The notes beneath the pieces were generated by a model, which was not told the DNA's origin, did not search any database, and was given only the letters and a program-made list of their open reading frames with translations. Both the position numbers and the translations under genes were made by a program. Of a stretch of DNA of 64,000 nt, positions 54,558 to 64,000 are shown piece by piece; the first letter of the stretch is position 1; each line of letters begins with the position of its first letter. Origin of the DNA: Prochlorococcus marinus CUG1435 (GTDB lineage: Bacteria > Cyanobacteriota > Cyanobacteriia > PCC-6307 > Cyanobiaceae). The stretch is taken from the NCBI GenBank assembly GCA_017644375.1, contig JAEPLP010000001.1, positions 1,410,001 to 1,474,000 on the forward strand. Reading direction: 5' to 3'.

Positions 54558-54645
54558 TATTCCTATCAATATAGAAAAATAGTGTTTTAGTTACCTTAAA
54601 TTCAACACTTTATAATCCTATATCAAAGTCTGCCAATTCAAAAAA

Positions 54646-55701
54646 ATGAATGTTGCAATAGTAGGTGCTACAGGTTACGGCGGTATTCAAGCGGTAAATC
54701 TTTTAAAGAAAATTAAAAAATACAAAATTTCATTTTTAGGAGGAAATAAAACATCTGGATCAAAGTGGAATGATAATTTTCCTTTTATTTATCTAGATAA
54801 TGATCCTTATATAGAAGAAATTTCCGTAGATAATATTTCAAAAAATGCAGATGTTGCTTTGCTTTGCTTACCAAATGGCTTATCTTCAACATTGACAAGG
54901 AAATTATTAGATCGAGGACTTAAAGTTATTGATTTATCTGCTGATTACAGATATAAGTCTTTAGATGAATGGAAAAATGTATATTCCAAAGAAGCTGCTA
55001 TTTATAAAAGAAATGATGATGATTTATGTAAAGAGGCAGTCTACGGTCTTCCTGAAATAAATAAGGAAGCCATCTCAAAGGGAAGATTAATTGCCTGTCC
55101 AGGATGCTATCCAACATCTGCTCTTATTCCATTAGTTCCTTATCTATCGCAAGGAATTATTGAAAATGAAGGTATAGTGATTGATTCTAAAAGCGGAACC
55201 TCTGGAGGAGGTCGAGAACCAAACCAAAAGCTACTCTTATCAGAATGTGGTGAAGGCTTATCAGCATATGGATTGATAAACCATAGACATACTTCAGAGA
55301 TCGAGCAAGTAGCATCTATAATTTCTGGAAATAAAATTGAACTGCTTTTTACACCTCATTTGGTTCCAATTTCAAGGGGTATGCATTCGACTATATATGG
55401 GAGATTAAGAGATCCAGGATTAACCTCTGATGATTGCAGAATTCTATTGGATAATTATTACAGATATTTCAAAAATATTAAAGTATTACCTGTAGATACA
55501 TATCCTTCAACGAAATGGGTTAAAAATACAAACCAAATTTTCCTTTCTGTTAAAGTTGATATTCGAAATGGGAGGATTATTATATTATCTGCAATTGATA
55601 ATTTGCTAAAAGGTCAAACTGGGCAAGCAATTCAAAATTTAAATATTATGAGTGGATTTTCAATGGATGAAGGTCTTGATTTAACTAATAATTACCCATA
55701 A
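54646..55701 (+). CDS. argC: N-acetyl-gamma-glutamyl-phosphate reductase
   Basis: ArgC reduces N-acetylglutamyl phosphate in arginine synthesis using NADPH. The 351-residue protein has the dinucleotide loop VAIVGATGYGGIQAVNLL, the catalytic Cys in LIACPGCYPTSALIPL and the type I motif DSKSGTSGGGREPNQK. The His-containing HLVPISRGMHSTIYG is also present. The last 17 bases overlap the convergent purN. carA, which also serves arginine, is at the window start. Confidence 0.96.
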   Translation: MNVAIVGATGYGGIQAVNLLKKIKKYKISFLGGNKTSGSKWNDNFPFIYLDNDPYIEEISVDNISKNADVALLCLPNGLSSTLTRKLLDRGLKVIDLSADYRYKSLDEWKNVYSKEAAIYKRNDDDLCKEAVYGLPEINKEAISKGRLIACPGCYPTSALIPLVPYLSQGIIENEGIVIDSKSGTSGGGREPNQKLLLSECGEGLSAYGLINHRHTSEIEQVASIISGNKIELLFTPHLVPISRGMHSTIYGRLRDPGLTSDDCRILLDNYYRYFKNIKVLPVDTYPSTKWVKNTNQIFLSVKVDIRNGRIIILSAIDNLLKGQTGQAIQNLNIMSGFSMDEGLDLTNNYP

Positions 55702-56341
55702 AATTACTTCTTATCAAAAACCCAGCTTTAGAGATTGAGTGAGGCAAAATTTTATGCTCAAGCATTTGTATCCTTTTGGATAATGATTCAATATCATCAT
55801 CATCCCTAATTGACAATGCAGCTTGAATTATCAATGATCCACTATCTACCTCCTCTTCTACAAAATGTACTGAACAACCAGTTATTTTTGAACCATTTAA
55901 TATAGAGTCCTTTATCGCAGAACCACCTTTATATGCAGGTAGTAATGAAGGGTGAATATTTATTATCTTATTCTTAAATTTATTAATAAAAAATGGAGTA
56001 ACAATTTTCATCCAGCCTGCCATAACCACAAGTTCAACATCGTAATGAATTAAAGTATTTACAATTTCTAATTCAAAAGCTTCTTTTTGTAGAAAGTCTT
56101 TGCTTCTTATAATTTTGTGAGGTATTTTTTTAATTTCAGCTCTTTTTATACAACCGGCTTCATCTTTGTTAGTAATTAAAACTTTTATATCTATATCTAA
56201 TTCTCCTTTTTCTGAGAGATTAATTAATTCCTGAAAGTTTGTTCCTTTCCCAGATGCAAGTACACCTATTTTTAATTTAGGTGAAAATCGTCTAAATTCA
56301 GATATCTCAGGCGAAATTATGTAATTAAATGATCTATCCAA
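55685..56341 (-). CDS. purN: phosphoribosylglycinamide formyltransferase
   Basis: PurN transfers a formyl group from 10-formyl-THF in purine synthesis. The 218-residue protein has an N-terminal extension of about 25 residues, then GVLASGKGTNFQELINL and catalytic NIHPSLLPAYKGGSAIKDSI, followed by FVEEEVDSGSLIIQAAL. The canonical start is TTG 56341, without a Shine-Dalgarno. A strong GGAGGG (minus strand, 56385-56390) and an in-frame ATA at 56371 lie upstream, so the real start may be earlier. Its end overlaps argC by 17 bases. Confidence 0.93.
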   Translation of the reverse strand: MDRSFNYIISPEISEFRRFSPKLKIGVLASGKGTNFQELINLSEKGELDIDIKVLITNKDEAGCIKRAEIKKIPHKIIRSKDFLQKEAFELEIVNTLIHYDVELVVMAGWMKIVTPFFINKFKNKIINIHPSLLPAYKGGSAIKDSILNGSKITGCSVHFVEEEVDSGSLIIQAALSIRDDDDIESLSKRIQMLEHKILPHSISKAGFLIRSNFMGNY

Positions 56342-56482
56342 TGTTTTTTTAATCCAATAATAAATTCTTATGAAATAAAAAAAACCCTCCAGCCTAAATA
56401 TTTATATTCAAAAACATATTTATTTGAAGATAAAAATTTAAACAAATTTAAATGATTCAAATCTATGTACTATTCGTATAGA

Positions 56483-56488
56483 TATAAT
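56483..56488 (+). promoter_or_regulatory. consensus -10 element upstream of pgi
   Basis: TATAAT matches the bacterial -10 consensus exactly and lies 32 bases before the pgi ATG. The 179-base gap between purN and pgi is otherwise AT-rich without an obvious ORF. A clear -35 is not seen, as usual for this lineage. Confidence 0.4.
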
Positions 56489-56520
56489 TAAAAGATAAAT
56501 AAAAGAAACAAATATATAAA

Positions 56521-58104
56521 ATGAATGGAGATTTAAACTCTTGGGATAAATTTTGTAATTATCTTTGGTTTGATAAAAAATTAAATATTTGGTTAGACAT
56601 AAGCAAAATTAATTTCACAAGTAAAGAGATAAAAAATTTAGAAGATAAATTTATAGATGTTTTTTCATCAATAAAAGATTTAGAAAATGGTGCAATCTCA
56701 AATATTGATGAAAATAGACAAGTTGGGCATTATTGGCTTAGAAATCCATCAATTTCACCCTCTTTAAAAATAGGAGAGGAAATTAGAGCAGATATTAATG
56801 CAATCTCTGAATTTGGAAAACAAATTTTAAATGGAGATATTAAGAATAAGAATAATCAGCATTATACTGATGTTCTATGGATAGGAATTGGTGGAAGTGG
56901 TCTAGGACCATTACTTATTACAGAGTCACTGCAGAAATGTTCTAGAGGCTTAAATTTTTCTTATATCGATAATGTAGATCCTTTTTTAATTAGCGAAAAG
57001 TTAGAAGAGTTATCTGAAAAATTATCAACAACATTATTTGTAGTAGTAAGCAAATCAGGTGGTACGCCTGAACCTAGAATTGCTATGGAAATTATTAAAA
57101 GTCACTGCGAAAACAATTCTCTTGAATGGAATTCTAATGCTATAGCTATAACTATGAAAGGTAGTAAGTTATTTAAAAAAGCTACTTCTGAAAATTGGTT
57201 AAAAATTTTTAATTTGCAAGATTGGGTTGGAGGAAGAACGAGTATTACAAGCTCTGTGGGATTACTTCCATTAGCTCTTATTAATGAAAATATCTCTGAA
57301 TTTATTAGAGGTGCATCATTAATGGATGAAGCCACACGTATAAGTGATTTTAAAAATAACCCAGCAGCACTATTATCATCCGCATGGTATTTAACTGGGG
57401 ATGGTATTGGAAAGAGAGATATGGTCGTATTACCTTATAGAGATAGGTTACAAGTTTTTAGTAAATATCTCCAGCAATTAGTAATGGAATCATTAGGAAA
57501 GAAATTTAATAGGAATGGTGAAGTAGTTAATCAAGGTATTTCCGTTTTTGGTAATAAAGGATCTACAGATCAACATGCTTATGTTCAGCAACTGAGAGAT
57601 GGTATTGATAATTTCTTTTGCATTTTTATTGAATTATTAGATTCTCCATCTACTAATATTTTCGAAGAAAAAGAGAATCCTAAAGAATATCTTTCTGGTT
57701 TTTTGCAAGGAACCAGATCAGCACTCTCTAGTGAAAACAGACAAAGTATAACTATTACGTTAGAAAAGTTAAATTGTTTTTCACTAGGTGCCTTAATCGC
57801 TTTATTTGAGAGGGCTGTATCCTTCTACGCTGAATTGGTAAATATAAATGCATATGATCAACCTGGAGTTGAAGCTGGAAAGAAAGCAGCTGCTAATATT
57901 ATTGAGTATCAACAAAAAGTAAGTAATTTATTAAATGAAGGTGGAGAATATTCTATAAATGACATAACATCATTATTTGATAATTCAGTTAGTGAACCTA
58001 TATTTTTCATACTCCGTGAAATGTGTTTCGGTAATGATAATTATTTAGTTAAAGGCGATTGGTCAAATCCAAATTCATTAGTTATTCAAAAAATAAATTC
58101 TTAA
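56521..58104 (+). CDS. pgi: glucose-6-phosphate isomerase
   Basis: Pgi interconverts glucose 6-phosphate and fructose 6-phosphate. The 527-residue protein has the sugar-phosphate site [19 protein letters not shown], then [17 protein letters not shown] and the catalytic block [20 protein letters not shown]. The C-terminal His/Lys region [14 protein letters not shown] follows. ATG 56521 is the usual family start. It ends inside the convergent leuS gene by four bases. Confidence 0.96.
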   Translation: MNGDLNSWDKFCNYLWFDKKLNIWLDISKINFTSKEIKNLEDKFIDVFSSIKDLENGAISNIDENRQVGHYWLRNPSISPSLKIGEEIRADINAISEFGKQILNGDIKNKNNQHYTDVLWIGIGGSGLGPLLITESLQKCSRGLNFSYIDNVDPFLISEKLEELSEKLSTTLFVVVSKSGGTPEPRIAMEIIKSHCENNSLEWNSNAIAITMKGSKLFKKATSENWLKIFNLQDWVGGRTSITSSVGLLPLALINENISEFIRGASLMDEATRISDFKNNPAALLSSAWYLTGDGIGKRDMVVLPYRDRLQVFSKYLQQLVMESLGKKFNRNGEVVNQGISVFGNKGSTDQHAYVQQLRDGIDNFFCIFIELLDSPSTNIFEEKENPKEYLSGFLQGTRSALSSENRQSITITLEKLNCFSLGALIALFERAVSFYAELVNINAYDQPGVEAGKKAAANIIEYQQKVSNLLNEGGEYSINDITSLFDNSVSEPIFFILREMCFGNDNYLVKGDWSNPNSLVIQKINS

Positions 58105-60671
58105 ACAACAATATTCATAATTTTTCCTTTAACAATTATTATTTTTCTTATTTCCTTATCTTGAGTCCATTTTAATATGTTAGGTCTTTTAAAAGTCAAT
58201 TTTTTAATTTGATCTTCAGTCATATCATTATTAATATTTACTTTGTCTCTAACTTTTCCATTCACTTGTATTACTAGTTCATATGAATCTTCCTTTAGTG
58301 CCTCGGCATTAAATGAAGGCCAGTGTTCTAAATGTACAGATTTTTCAAATCCTATAAGATGCCATATTTCTTCTGCAATATGTGGTGCAAATGGAGCCAA
58401 CAAAATACAAAATGTTTTTAAAGCATCAATTTTTAAATTATTGTTTACGTCATTAATGGAATTTGATAATGAATTATAAAACTTCATTAGTTCTGAAATC
58501 GCAGTATTAAATTGGTTATTTAATATGTCATTTGATATTTCCTTTATAGCAATATTCATTGACTTTATTAAACTTTTTTCTTTATCTGGATAGGAATCAA
58601 ATTTACTATTTATATCTTTTGCACAATTTATATAAAGTTTCCAAATCCTGCTTAAAAATCTAAATTGTCCTTCAACATCTGTATCTCCCCATTCCAAATC
58701 TTTTTCTGGTGGTGCTTTAAATAATATAAACATTCTTGCTGTATCTGCTCCATATTTTTTTATAACTGATTCAGGGTCTATTCCATTATATTTAGACTTA
58801 GACATCTTCTCGAAAAGAACTTCAAGTTTAGTATTGTCAATTGGATCCTTAGGATTTGACAAGTCAGTAATATCGGAAGGAGAAACATATTTACCAGTTT
58901 TATTATTTTTATATGCTGCGGCCTGAACCATTCCTTGCGTTAAAAGTTTTTTGAAAGGTTCATCAATATCAAATAGTTCATTATCTCGCAAAGCTTTAGT
59001 GAAAAATCTTGCATATAACAAATGCAATATTGCATGCTCTACTCCTCCAACATATTGATCTACAGGCAACCACTTATTAATTTCATTCTTTTCAAATGGC
59101 TTAGTCGAACATTTTGAAGATGGGTATCTTAAAAAATACCAAGATGAACACATGAAAGTGTCCATAGTATCAGTTTCTTTTCTTGCCAATATTCCACATT
59201 TTGGACATGTTGTATTTATCCAATTATTATTATCACCTAAAGCATTAATCTTGTTAGCGGAGATTTCCATATCTTTTGGTAATGAAACTGGCAAATCCGA
59301 TTGGTTTAAAGGAACAGCTCCACATTTTTTGCAATTAACGATGGGTATTGGACATCCCCAATATCTTTGTCTAGATATTAACCAATCTCTTAAACGATAT
59401 TGAATCTTATTTTCGGCCCATCTATTATTTACTCCCTCCTCTGCAATTTTTAATTTAGCAATAGTATTTGCTAAACCATTATATTGATTTGAATTAATTA
59501 GATATCCATTTTCTACATAAGCATTATCAAGCTCCATACATTGTTCACTTTTATCCTTTACTATTACCTGTTTAATATCTATATTGTTTTTCTTAGCAAA
59601 CTCAAAATCCCTTAAATCATGAGCAGGTACACCCATAACAGCGCCTGTTCCGTATTCATCAAGAACATAACTAGCCACCCAAATAGGTATAGGTTCAGAA
59701 TTAACTGGATTTATTGCTATTAAGCTGGTTTTTATTCCAATTTTATCAAGTTCATTGTTTTTATTTTTTTTCAAATATTGTTTAAGTTTTTCTATATCTT
59801 GTAAGGTTGCCTGATTAGAAATATTTTTAATTAATGAATGATTAACAGAAATTGCTAAATAAGTAACTCCAAATAAAGTGTCAGGTCTTGTTGTGAATAC
59901 TGTTATTTTCTCTTTTGGATTAGTAATAATATTGAAATTAATATTTGTACCAGTTGATTTTCCTATCCAATTATCTTGCATTATTTTTACTCTTTCTGGC
60001 CAGTTATCTAATTTTTCTAAATCATTCAATAATTCATCCGCATAATTGGTAATCCTTAAAAACCATTGCTTTAATGATTTTTTTTCAACTACTGCTCCAG
60101 ATCTCCAGGATTTACCCTCTGAGTCAACTTGTTCATTCGCTAAGACGGTATTATCTATAGGATCCCAATTAACCTCTGATTCCTTTTGATATACAAGACC
60201 TGCCTTGTATAACTCTAAAAATAGATATTGTGTCCAAACATAGTAATCTTCATCACAAGTCGCAAATTCTCTATCCCAATCAACTGATAGTCCCAAAAGC
60301 TTTAACTGTGACTTCATATGAGAAATATTTTTTTTTGTCCAGACACTTGGACTAATTCCTCTTTCAATCGCTGCATTCTCAGCAGGCAAACCAAAAGCGT
60401 CCCAACCCATTGGATGTAAAACAGATTTGCCCTTAAACCTTTGGAACCGAGCTATTAAGTCTGTAATAACATAATTCCTAACGTGTCCCATATGAAGATT
60501 ACCTGAAGGGTAGGGAAACATTGATAAGGCATAAAATTTATCGCTATTCTCAATTGATTCATCGGTTTTGTATAAATTGTTTTCTGTCCATATTGACTGC
60601 CATTTTTTTTCTATTTCAGATGGATTATATAAATTGGTATCAGTCTCATATTGTTGATCGGGAGAAATCAC
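58101..60671 (-). CDS. leuS: leucyl-tRNA synthetase
   Basis: LeuRS charges tRNA-Leu. The 856-residue class I synthetase shows the HIGH motif as [18 protein letters not shown] and the zinc region [16 protein letters not shown]. The editing domain has [17 protein letters not shown], and KMSKS is present as [15 protein letters not shown]. The start is GTG 60671, the only start codon ahead of the [13 protein letters not shown] block. It is divergent from dapF over 107 bases. Confidence 0.96.
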   Translation of the reverse strand: MISPDQQYETDTNLYNPSEIEKKWQSIWTENNLYKTDESIENSDKFYALSMFPYPSGNLHMGHVRNYVITDLIARFQRFKGKSVLHPMGWDAFGLPAENAAIERGISPSVWTKKNISHMKSQLKLLGLSVDWDREFATCDEDYYVWTQYLFLELYKAGLVYQKESEVNWDPIDNTVLANEQVDSEGKSWRSGAVVEKKSLKQWFLRITNYADELLNDLEKLDNWPERVKIMQDNWIGKSTGTNINFNIITNPKEKITVFTTRPDTLFGVTYLAISVNHSLIKNISNQATLQDIEKLKQYLKKNKNNELDKIGIKTSLIAINPVNSEPIPIWVASYVLDEYGTGAVMGVPAHDLRDFEFAKKNNIDIKQVIVKDKSEQCMELDNAYVENGYLINSNQYNGLANTIAKLKIAEEGVNNRWAENKIQYRLRDWLISRQRYWGCPIPIVNCKKCGAVPLNQSDLPVSLPKDMEISANKINALGDNNNWINTTCPKCGILARKETDTMDTFMCSSWYFLRYPSSKCSTKPFEKNEINKWLPVDQYVGGVEHAILHLLYARFFTKALRDNELFDIDEPFKKLLTQGMVQAAAYKNNKTGKYVSPSDITDLSNPKDPIDNTKLEVLFEKMSKSKYNGIDPESVIKKYGADTARMFILFKAPPEKDLEWGDTDVEGQFRFLSRIWKLYINCAKDINSKFDSYPDKEKSLIKSMNIAIKEISNDILNNQFNTAISELMKFYNSLSNSINDVNNNLKIDALKTFCILLAPFAPHIAEEIWHLIGFEKSVHLEHWPSFNAEALKEDSYELVIQVNGKVRDKVNINNDMTEDQIKKLTFKRPNILKWTQDKEIRKIIIVKGKIMNIVV

Positions 60672-60778
60672 TTAATTTTTATTTGTTAAATTATTATTTT
60701 AATATCCATTGTATAAAATAGAAATAGATTGTTAAAAGTAATAATTTATAATTAAAATTTAAAATATATTATCTACAA

Positions 60779-61639
60779 ATGAAAAATATAACTTTTGAAA
60801 AATATCAAGGTAACGGAAATGATTTCGTAGTAATTGATTCTAGAGGAAATGATTTATATAAAAATTACAAGACAAATAAAATATTTGATATAAAACAAAT
60901 TTGCAACAGGCAATTTGGTATTGGAGCAGACGGTGTGATTTTTATAGAAGAACCTAATGATGATAATTATGCAAAAATGATAATTTATAATTCTGATGGT
61001 TCTGAAGCACAAATGTGTGGAAACGGCATAAGGTGTTTAGTTGAGTATCTCCACGTAAATGATTCAATGAATAATAAAAATATAGAATATAAAATTGAGA
61101 CTAAAGCAGGTTTAAAAATTGCAAAATATATAAATGATGAAATTACAGTAAAAATGGGAGTTCCAATTTTAGAATGTCAAAATATTCCAACAACAATTGA
61201 AAAAAAAATAAATTCAATTCCTTCACACGAATTTATTGAGAAAGATTTTAATAATATGGGTTATGCCGTAGGAATGGGAAATCCTCATTTAATATTCTTT
61301 TTAAAAGACATAGAGTCAATTGTTCTTTCAAGACTTGGTCCTATATTTGAAAAAAATGAATTATTTCCTGAAAAAACTAATGTGCATTTTTGTCAAATTT
61401 TAAATAGAGATAATATTAAAGTAAAAGTATGGGAAAGGGGGGCAGGACCAACCTTAGCTTGTGGAACAGGTGCATGTGCTATCCATGTAGCAGCTTATAA
61501 ATTAGGCCTTTGTAATTCACAAACCATAGTAACTTTACCAGGAGGTAATCTTAAAATTGATTGGTCAAAAGACGATTGTGAAGTCATGATGACCGGTAAT
61601 GCTAAAAAGGTTTTCTCAGGATCAATGATAGTAAATTAA
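60779..61639 (+). CDS. dapF: diaminopimelate epimerase
   Basis: DapF converts LL- to meso-diaminopimelate for lysine and peptidoglycan. The 286-residue protein shows FEKYQGNGNDFVVIDSRG and one catalytic Cys in EAQMCGNGIRCLVEYL. The second lies in GPTLACGTGACAIHVAA. The length is normal. Its TAA overlaps the ATG of the desulfurase gene by one base, and the following genes are equally tight, so a four-gene operon is likely. Confidence 0.95.
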   Translation: MKNITFEKYQGNGNDFVVIDSRGNDLYKNYKTNKIFDIKQICNRQFGIGADGVIFIEEPNDDNYAKMIIYNSDGSEAQMCGNGIRCLVEYLHVNDSMNNKNIEYKIETKAGLKIAKYINDEITVKMGVPILECQNIPTTIEKKINSIPSHEFIEKDFNNMGYAVGMGNPHLIFFLKDIESIVLSRLGPIFEKNELFPEKTNVHFCQILNRDNIKVKVWERGAGPTLACGTGACAIHVAAYKLGLCNSQTIVTLPGGNLKIDWSKDDCEVMMTGNAKKVFSGSMIVN

Positions 61640-62811
61640 TGGAAAATAATTTTATCTATTTTGATAATGCATCCACAACTCCATTATCTGAGAATGTTTT
61701 AAATATAATTAATTCAACTTACAGGAATTATTGGTATAACCCTTCATCTACATATGAGCTAGGGATAAAATGTTCTACATATCTTGAAAAAATTAGATCT
61801 AAAATTGCTTATATATTTGAAGCAGATCCAGAGGATATAATTTTTACATCTGGTTCTTCAGAATCGACAAATATTGTATTTAATAATATTTATGAGAACT
61901 TTAAAAATGGTAGAGTTGTTATTTCAAATGTTGAACATCAAGCAACAACTATTTGTGCTAATAAACTAAGAAAACAAAATTGGGATATTTGCCAATGGAT
62001 GGTAAATAATGATGGAATTTTAAATATTTCAAATATCGAAAAAATATTAAACAATGATACTAAGCTTGTATCAATTATTTGGGGACAAAGTGAAATTGGG
62101 ACAATACAACCTGTCCAATTTATTGGTTCGAAATGTGAAGAATTAAATATAATGTTTCATTTAGATGGAACTCAAATATTAAGTAATGGAATATTCAGTT
62201 GGAAAGATCTTAAATGTGATTTTTTAAGTTTATCTGCTCATAAATTTGGAGGTCCAAAAGGGATCGGTATTCTTCTAACAAAAGAAAAGTCTAGACAAAT
62301 TTTAAAAAATAAAGACATATCACTTACTCAGGAATTTTCAATTAGACAAGGTACACAAGCTTTGCCATTAATTGCTGGAATGTATGAATCATTAAAGAAT
62401 ATTAAAGGAAAAATAAAATTATATGATTACATAACTGAATTTCCTTCTAGTAATATTAATAAACTTAAAAATTATTTTTTTCATAAAATTAAAGATAATA
62501 ATCATATAAAGATTACGGGTAGTATTAACCATAGACTTCCCAATCATATTTCGTTTCTACTATTAAATAAACTTTTTGAGCCTATAATGGCATATAAGAT
62601 TGTTAATTTCATGTCAGAAAATAAAATAGCTATAAGTAGTGGAAGTGCTTGTTCAAGCTCATCTGGGAAACCTAGTTCAACACTTAAAAATATTGGTTTA
62701 AAAGATGAAGAATTATATTCAAATATTCGTGTTACTTTAGGTTCAATAAACAATAAGTCAGAAATAGATAAATTTTTAGAACTTATTCAAATATGTATTG
62801 ACAAATTTTAA
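61639..62811 (+). CDS. cysteine desulfurase (NifS/IscS-like)
   Basis: This PLP enzyme releases sulfur from cysteine for Fe-S clusters or thiolation. The 390-residue class V protein begins IYFDNASTTPLSENVLNI. It has the PLP-stacking His in ISNVEHQATTICANKLR, the Schiff-base Lys in SLSAHKFGGPKGIGILL and the catalytic Cys in SSGSACSSSSGKPSS. Cyanobacteria have several paralogues, and which one this is cannot be told. Both ends overlap neighbours by one base. Confidence 0.92.
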   Translation: MENNFIYFDNASTTPLSENVLNIINSTYRNYWYNPSSTYELGIKCSTYLEKIRSKIAYIFEADPEDIIFTSGSSESTNIVFNNIYENFKNGRVVISNVEHQATTICANKLRKQNWDICQWMVNNDGILNISNIEKILNNDTKLVSIIWGQSEIGTIQPVQFIGSKCEELNIMFHLDGTQILSNGIFSWKDLKCDFLSLSAHKFGGPKGIGILLTKEKSRQILKNKDISLTQEFSIRQGTQALPLIAGMYESLKNIKGKIKLYDYITEFPSSNINKLKNYFFHKIKDNNHIKITGSINHRLPNHISFLLLNKLFEPIMAYKIVNFMSENKIAISSGSACSSSSGKPSSTLKNIGLKDEELYSNIRVTLGSINNKSEIDKFLELIQICIDKF

Positions 62812-63437
62812 TGGAAACTAATTACAGACTACCTAAAGATTTGAATGAATCTCTTAAGAATATGGAGGATGCAATTGTTCCAAGTTTATTAGATTCAAAC
62901 AAAAGATTTACTATAGAATTTAATTTTGAAGGATTGAAGTTTAACAGGATTGGAATAACTATCTACAAAGTATTATCTAAAAATAATAATGTATTCATAA
63001 CATTTGCTGATCAAGGTGCTGTTGCTTTGGCTCAAAGAGACTATCCAGATATCAAAGATAAAATCTTTACTTTTAAATCATTTTATGAATCTAATAATAT
63101 AAATAATATTGATAGTGTAATGATATCGATACTACCTCAGCCATATGATTTCGATTCATTTGAACCAATGTCTGATAATTATCAAGGTACGCATTATTCA
63201 TTAAATCCAAAATTTGAAGATGCCAATATTGGTATAGGAAGTGTTATTAGAGATCGACGTAAAAACTTTGTCAAAACATGGAAAAATATTTATTTTCTTC
63301 AGCCTTTAAATAAAGCTGCTCTTATGCATATTTATCCAAATAACTGGTTGCTTTTCAAAGAAGAAAATAAAAGATATTACTTTAAAAAAGAATTTGAAAT
63401 TAAACCCGATAATGAATCTATTTTTGTAAATTTATAG
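62811..63437 (+). CDS. DUF1995-family protein
   Basis: This 208-residue soluble protein resembles cyanobacterial DUF1995. Plant members include the photosystem II accumulation factor LPA3. The family block is seen in YRLPKDLNESLKNMEDAIV, VFITFADQGAVALAQRDYPD and PLNKAALMHIYPNNWLLF. The function in cyanobacteria is not known to me. It overlaps the desulfurase gene by one base and is followed by a D-Ala-D-Ala carboxypeptidase. Confidence 0.8.
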   Translation: METNYRLPKDLNESLKNMEDAIVPSLLDSNKRFTIEFNFEGLKFNRIGITIYKVLSKNNNVFITFADQGAVALAQRDYPDIKDKIFTFKSFYESNNINNIDSVMISILPQPYDFDSFEPMSDNYQGTHYSLNPKFEDANIGIGSVIRDRRKNFVKTWKNIYFLQPLNKAALMHIYPNNWLLFKEENKRYYFKKEFEIKPDNESIFVNL

Positions 63438-63444
63438 ATTTAAT

Positions 63445-64000
63445 GTGAAAAAAAAAATTCATTCATTTTTCTTAATTGTTCTTGTATTAGTAACATCTCC
63501 TTTCTTATTAAGATATTTACTAGCAAATCAGAAAATAACTATTTTAAATAGTTTTTATTTTAATTTCCCGGGAATTATAACTAAAAACAAAATATGTCCT
63601 ACTTATGATGCTTTATTGAATCAAAGACTTGATGATTCCTTTAGTGTATCAATTATTAATAATAAAGGGGAAATAATAAGTTCCTACAATGAGCATGTTC
63701 CAAGGTTGCCAGCATCTAATCAAAAATTATTCTCATCAGCTTATGTTTTAAGTAAATATAAATTAAATAATAATTTAAAAACTTCCTTATTTAAAAATAA
63801 AAACGATTATTATTTACAAGGTCAAGGTGATCCAGATCTTAATTATGAAGATATAATCGAACTAATTTCAAATGTTAAAGAAAATAAAATTATTAATTTT
63901 AATATTGTAGAAATTGATTCAAAATTATATTGGCCTAATGGTTGGACAAATACTGATAAACTTTACGAATATGGTTCTCCAATTACAACTCTTGCAATAG
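63445..64000 (+). CDS. dacB: D-alanyl-D-alanine carboxypeptidase (PBP4/S13 family), 3'-truncated by window edge
   Basis: This gene continues past the window, and the visible 185 codons cover the N-terminus. From GTG 63445 there is a hydrophobic anchor or signal (SFFLIVLVLVTSPFLLRYLL), then FSVSIINNKGEIISSYNEHV. The S13 active-site SxxK lies in RLPASNQKLFSSAYVL (Ser91, Lys94). DYYLQGQGDPDLNYED is also typical. The ATG at 63443 is out of frame and stops at once, so GTG is the start. It lies seven bases after the DUF1995 stop, so it is probably in the same transcript. Confidence 0.88.
   Translation, partial: MKKKIHSFFLIVLVLVTSPFLLRYLLANQKITILNSFYFNFPGIITKNKICPTYDALLNQRLDDSFSVSIINNKGEIISSYNEHVPRLPASNQKLFSSAYVLSKYKLNNNLKTSLFKNKNDYYLQGQGDPDLNYEDIIELISNVKENKIINFNIVEIDSKLYWPNGWTNTDKLYEYGSPITTLAI

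Noticed and set aside
56466-56481. GTACTATTCGTATAG as a LexA or NtcA site upstream of pgi
   Set aside because: The half-sites do not fit either consensus spacing. Only TATAAT just downstream is credible.
1-64000. CRISPR array, insertion sequence, toxin-antitoxin or restriction system
   Set aside because: No repeat-spacer arrays, transposase or defence-type proteins are seen on either strand.

Overview
The window looks like the chromosome of a high-light-adapted Prochlorococcus (marine picocyanobacterium). It is very AT-rich (about 30-33% GC by eye), gene-dense, and has many 1-26 bp gene overlaps. It carries cyanobacterial markers (psaK, psb28, PAM68, GUN4, DUF1816, DUF3110, DUF2499/DUF3593, a DnaK-DnaJ pair, and pyruvate kinase with an extra C-terminal domain) on an otherwise bacterial core gene set. 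The genus-level call rests on protein resemblance and codon use, not on a database search. I see no insertion sequence, prophage, CRISPR array or rRNA. No gene-free stretch exceeds 300 bases.

Layout. 1-8.2 kb (+): end of carA, a STAS anti-anti-sigma protein, mini-RNase III, a TrmH-type rRNA methylase, DUF1816, gatA, dnaE. 8.2-10.9 kb (-): PAM68, rpsO, ruvA, a secreted glycine-zipper protein, an EamA exporter. 11-13 kb (+): dnaG. 13-16.1 kb (-): an SOS-type operon umuD-umuC plus a small HExxH protein, then rlmH and an unknown gene. 16.2-22 kb (+): rsmA, ispE, DUF3082, a 31-residue membrane peptide, pdhB, secD, secF, a 59-residue membrane peptide. 22-24.6 kb (-): AI-2E permease, psb28, mnmH. 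24.6-25.8 kb (+): gun4 and an anti-sigma kinase-like ATPase. 25.8-28.6 kb (-): unknown gene, methyltransferase, glnA. 28.8-32.1 kb: photorespiratory aminotransferase, tadA (-), an atypical PLP decarboxylase, a 45-residue membrane peptide. 32.1-37.6 kb (-): GTPase, lspA, bioY, ABC permease, pyk. 37.7-42.5 kb: MazG-like, yggT/scpB/ilvA (-), dxs. 42.5-48.7 kb (-): psaK, DUF3593, DUF2499, peroxiredoxin, rpmB, htpG, hisZ, inositol-phosphatase family, ferredoxin. 48.7-52.8 kb (+): tRNA-Ser(GGA), dnaK, J-protein, DUF3110, cyclophilin. 52.8-64 kb: ribBA (-), argC, purN (-), pgi, leuS (-), dapF, cysteine desulfurase, DUF1995, and the start of a D-Ala-D-Ala carboxypeptidase.

How the genes fit together. 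Most are housekeeping (replication, translation, secretion, nitrogen and carbon metabolism, photosystem assembly). Regulatory logic is readable at three points: a LexA-type palindrome over the umuD -10 element, an NtcA-like site with a correctly spaced -10 upstream of glnA, and a STAS protein plus a matching HATPase protein that could form a partner-switching pair.

The points most worth a second look are the umuDC-linked HExxH protein, which resembles the active-site pattern of ATP23 peptidases; two conserved genes (the STAS gene and scpB) with no ATG/GTG/TTG that could start the full protein; a possible frameshift or leader peptide at DUF1816; a decarboxylase with Gln where the family has His next to the PLP lysine; and three unannotated small membrane peptides.
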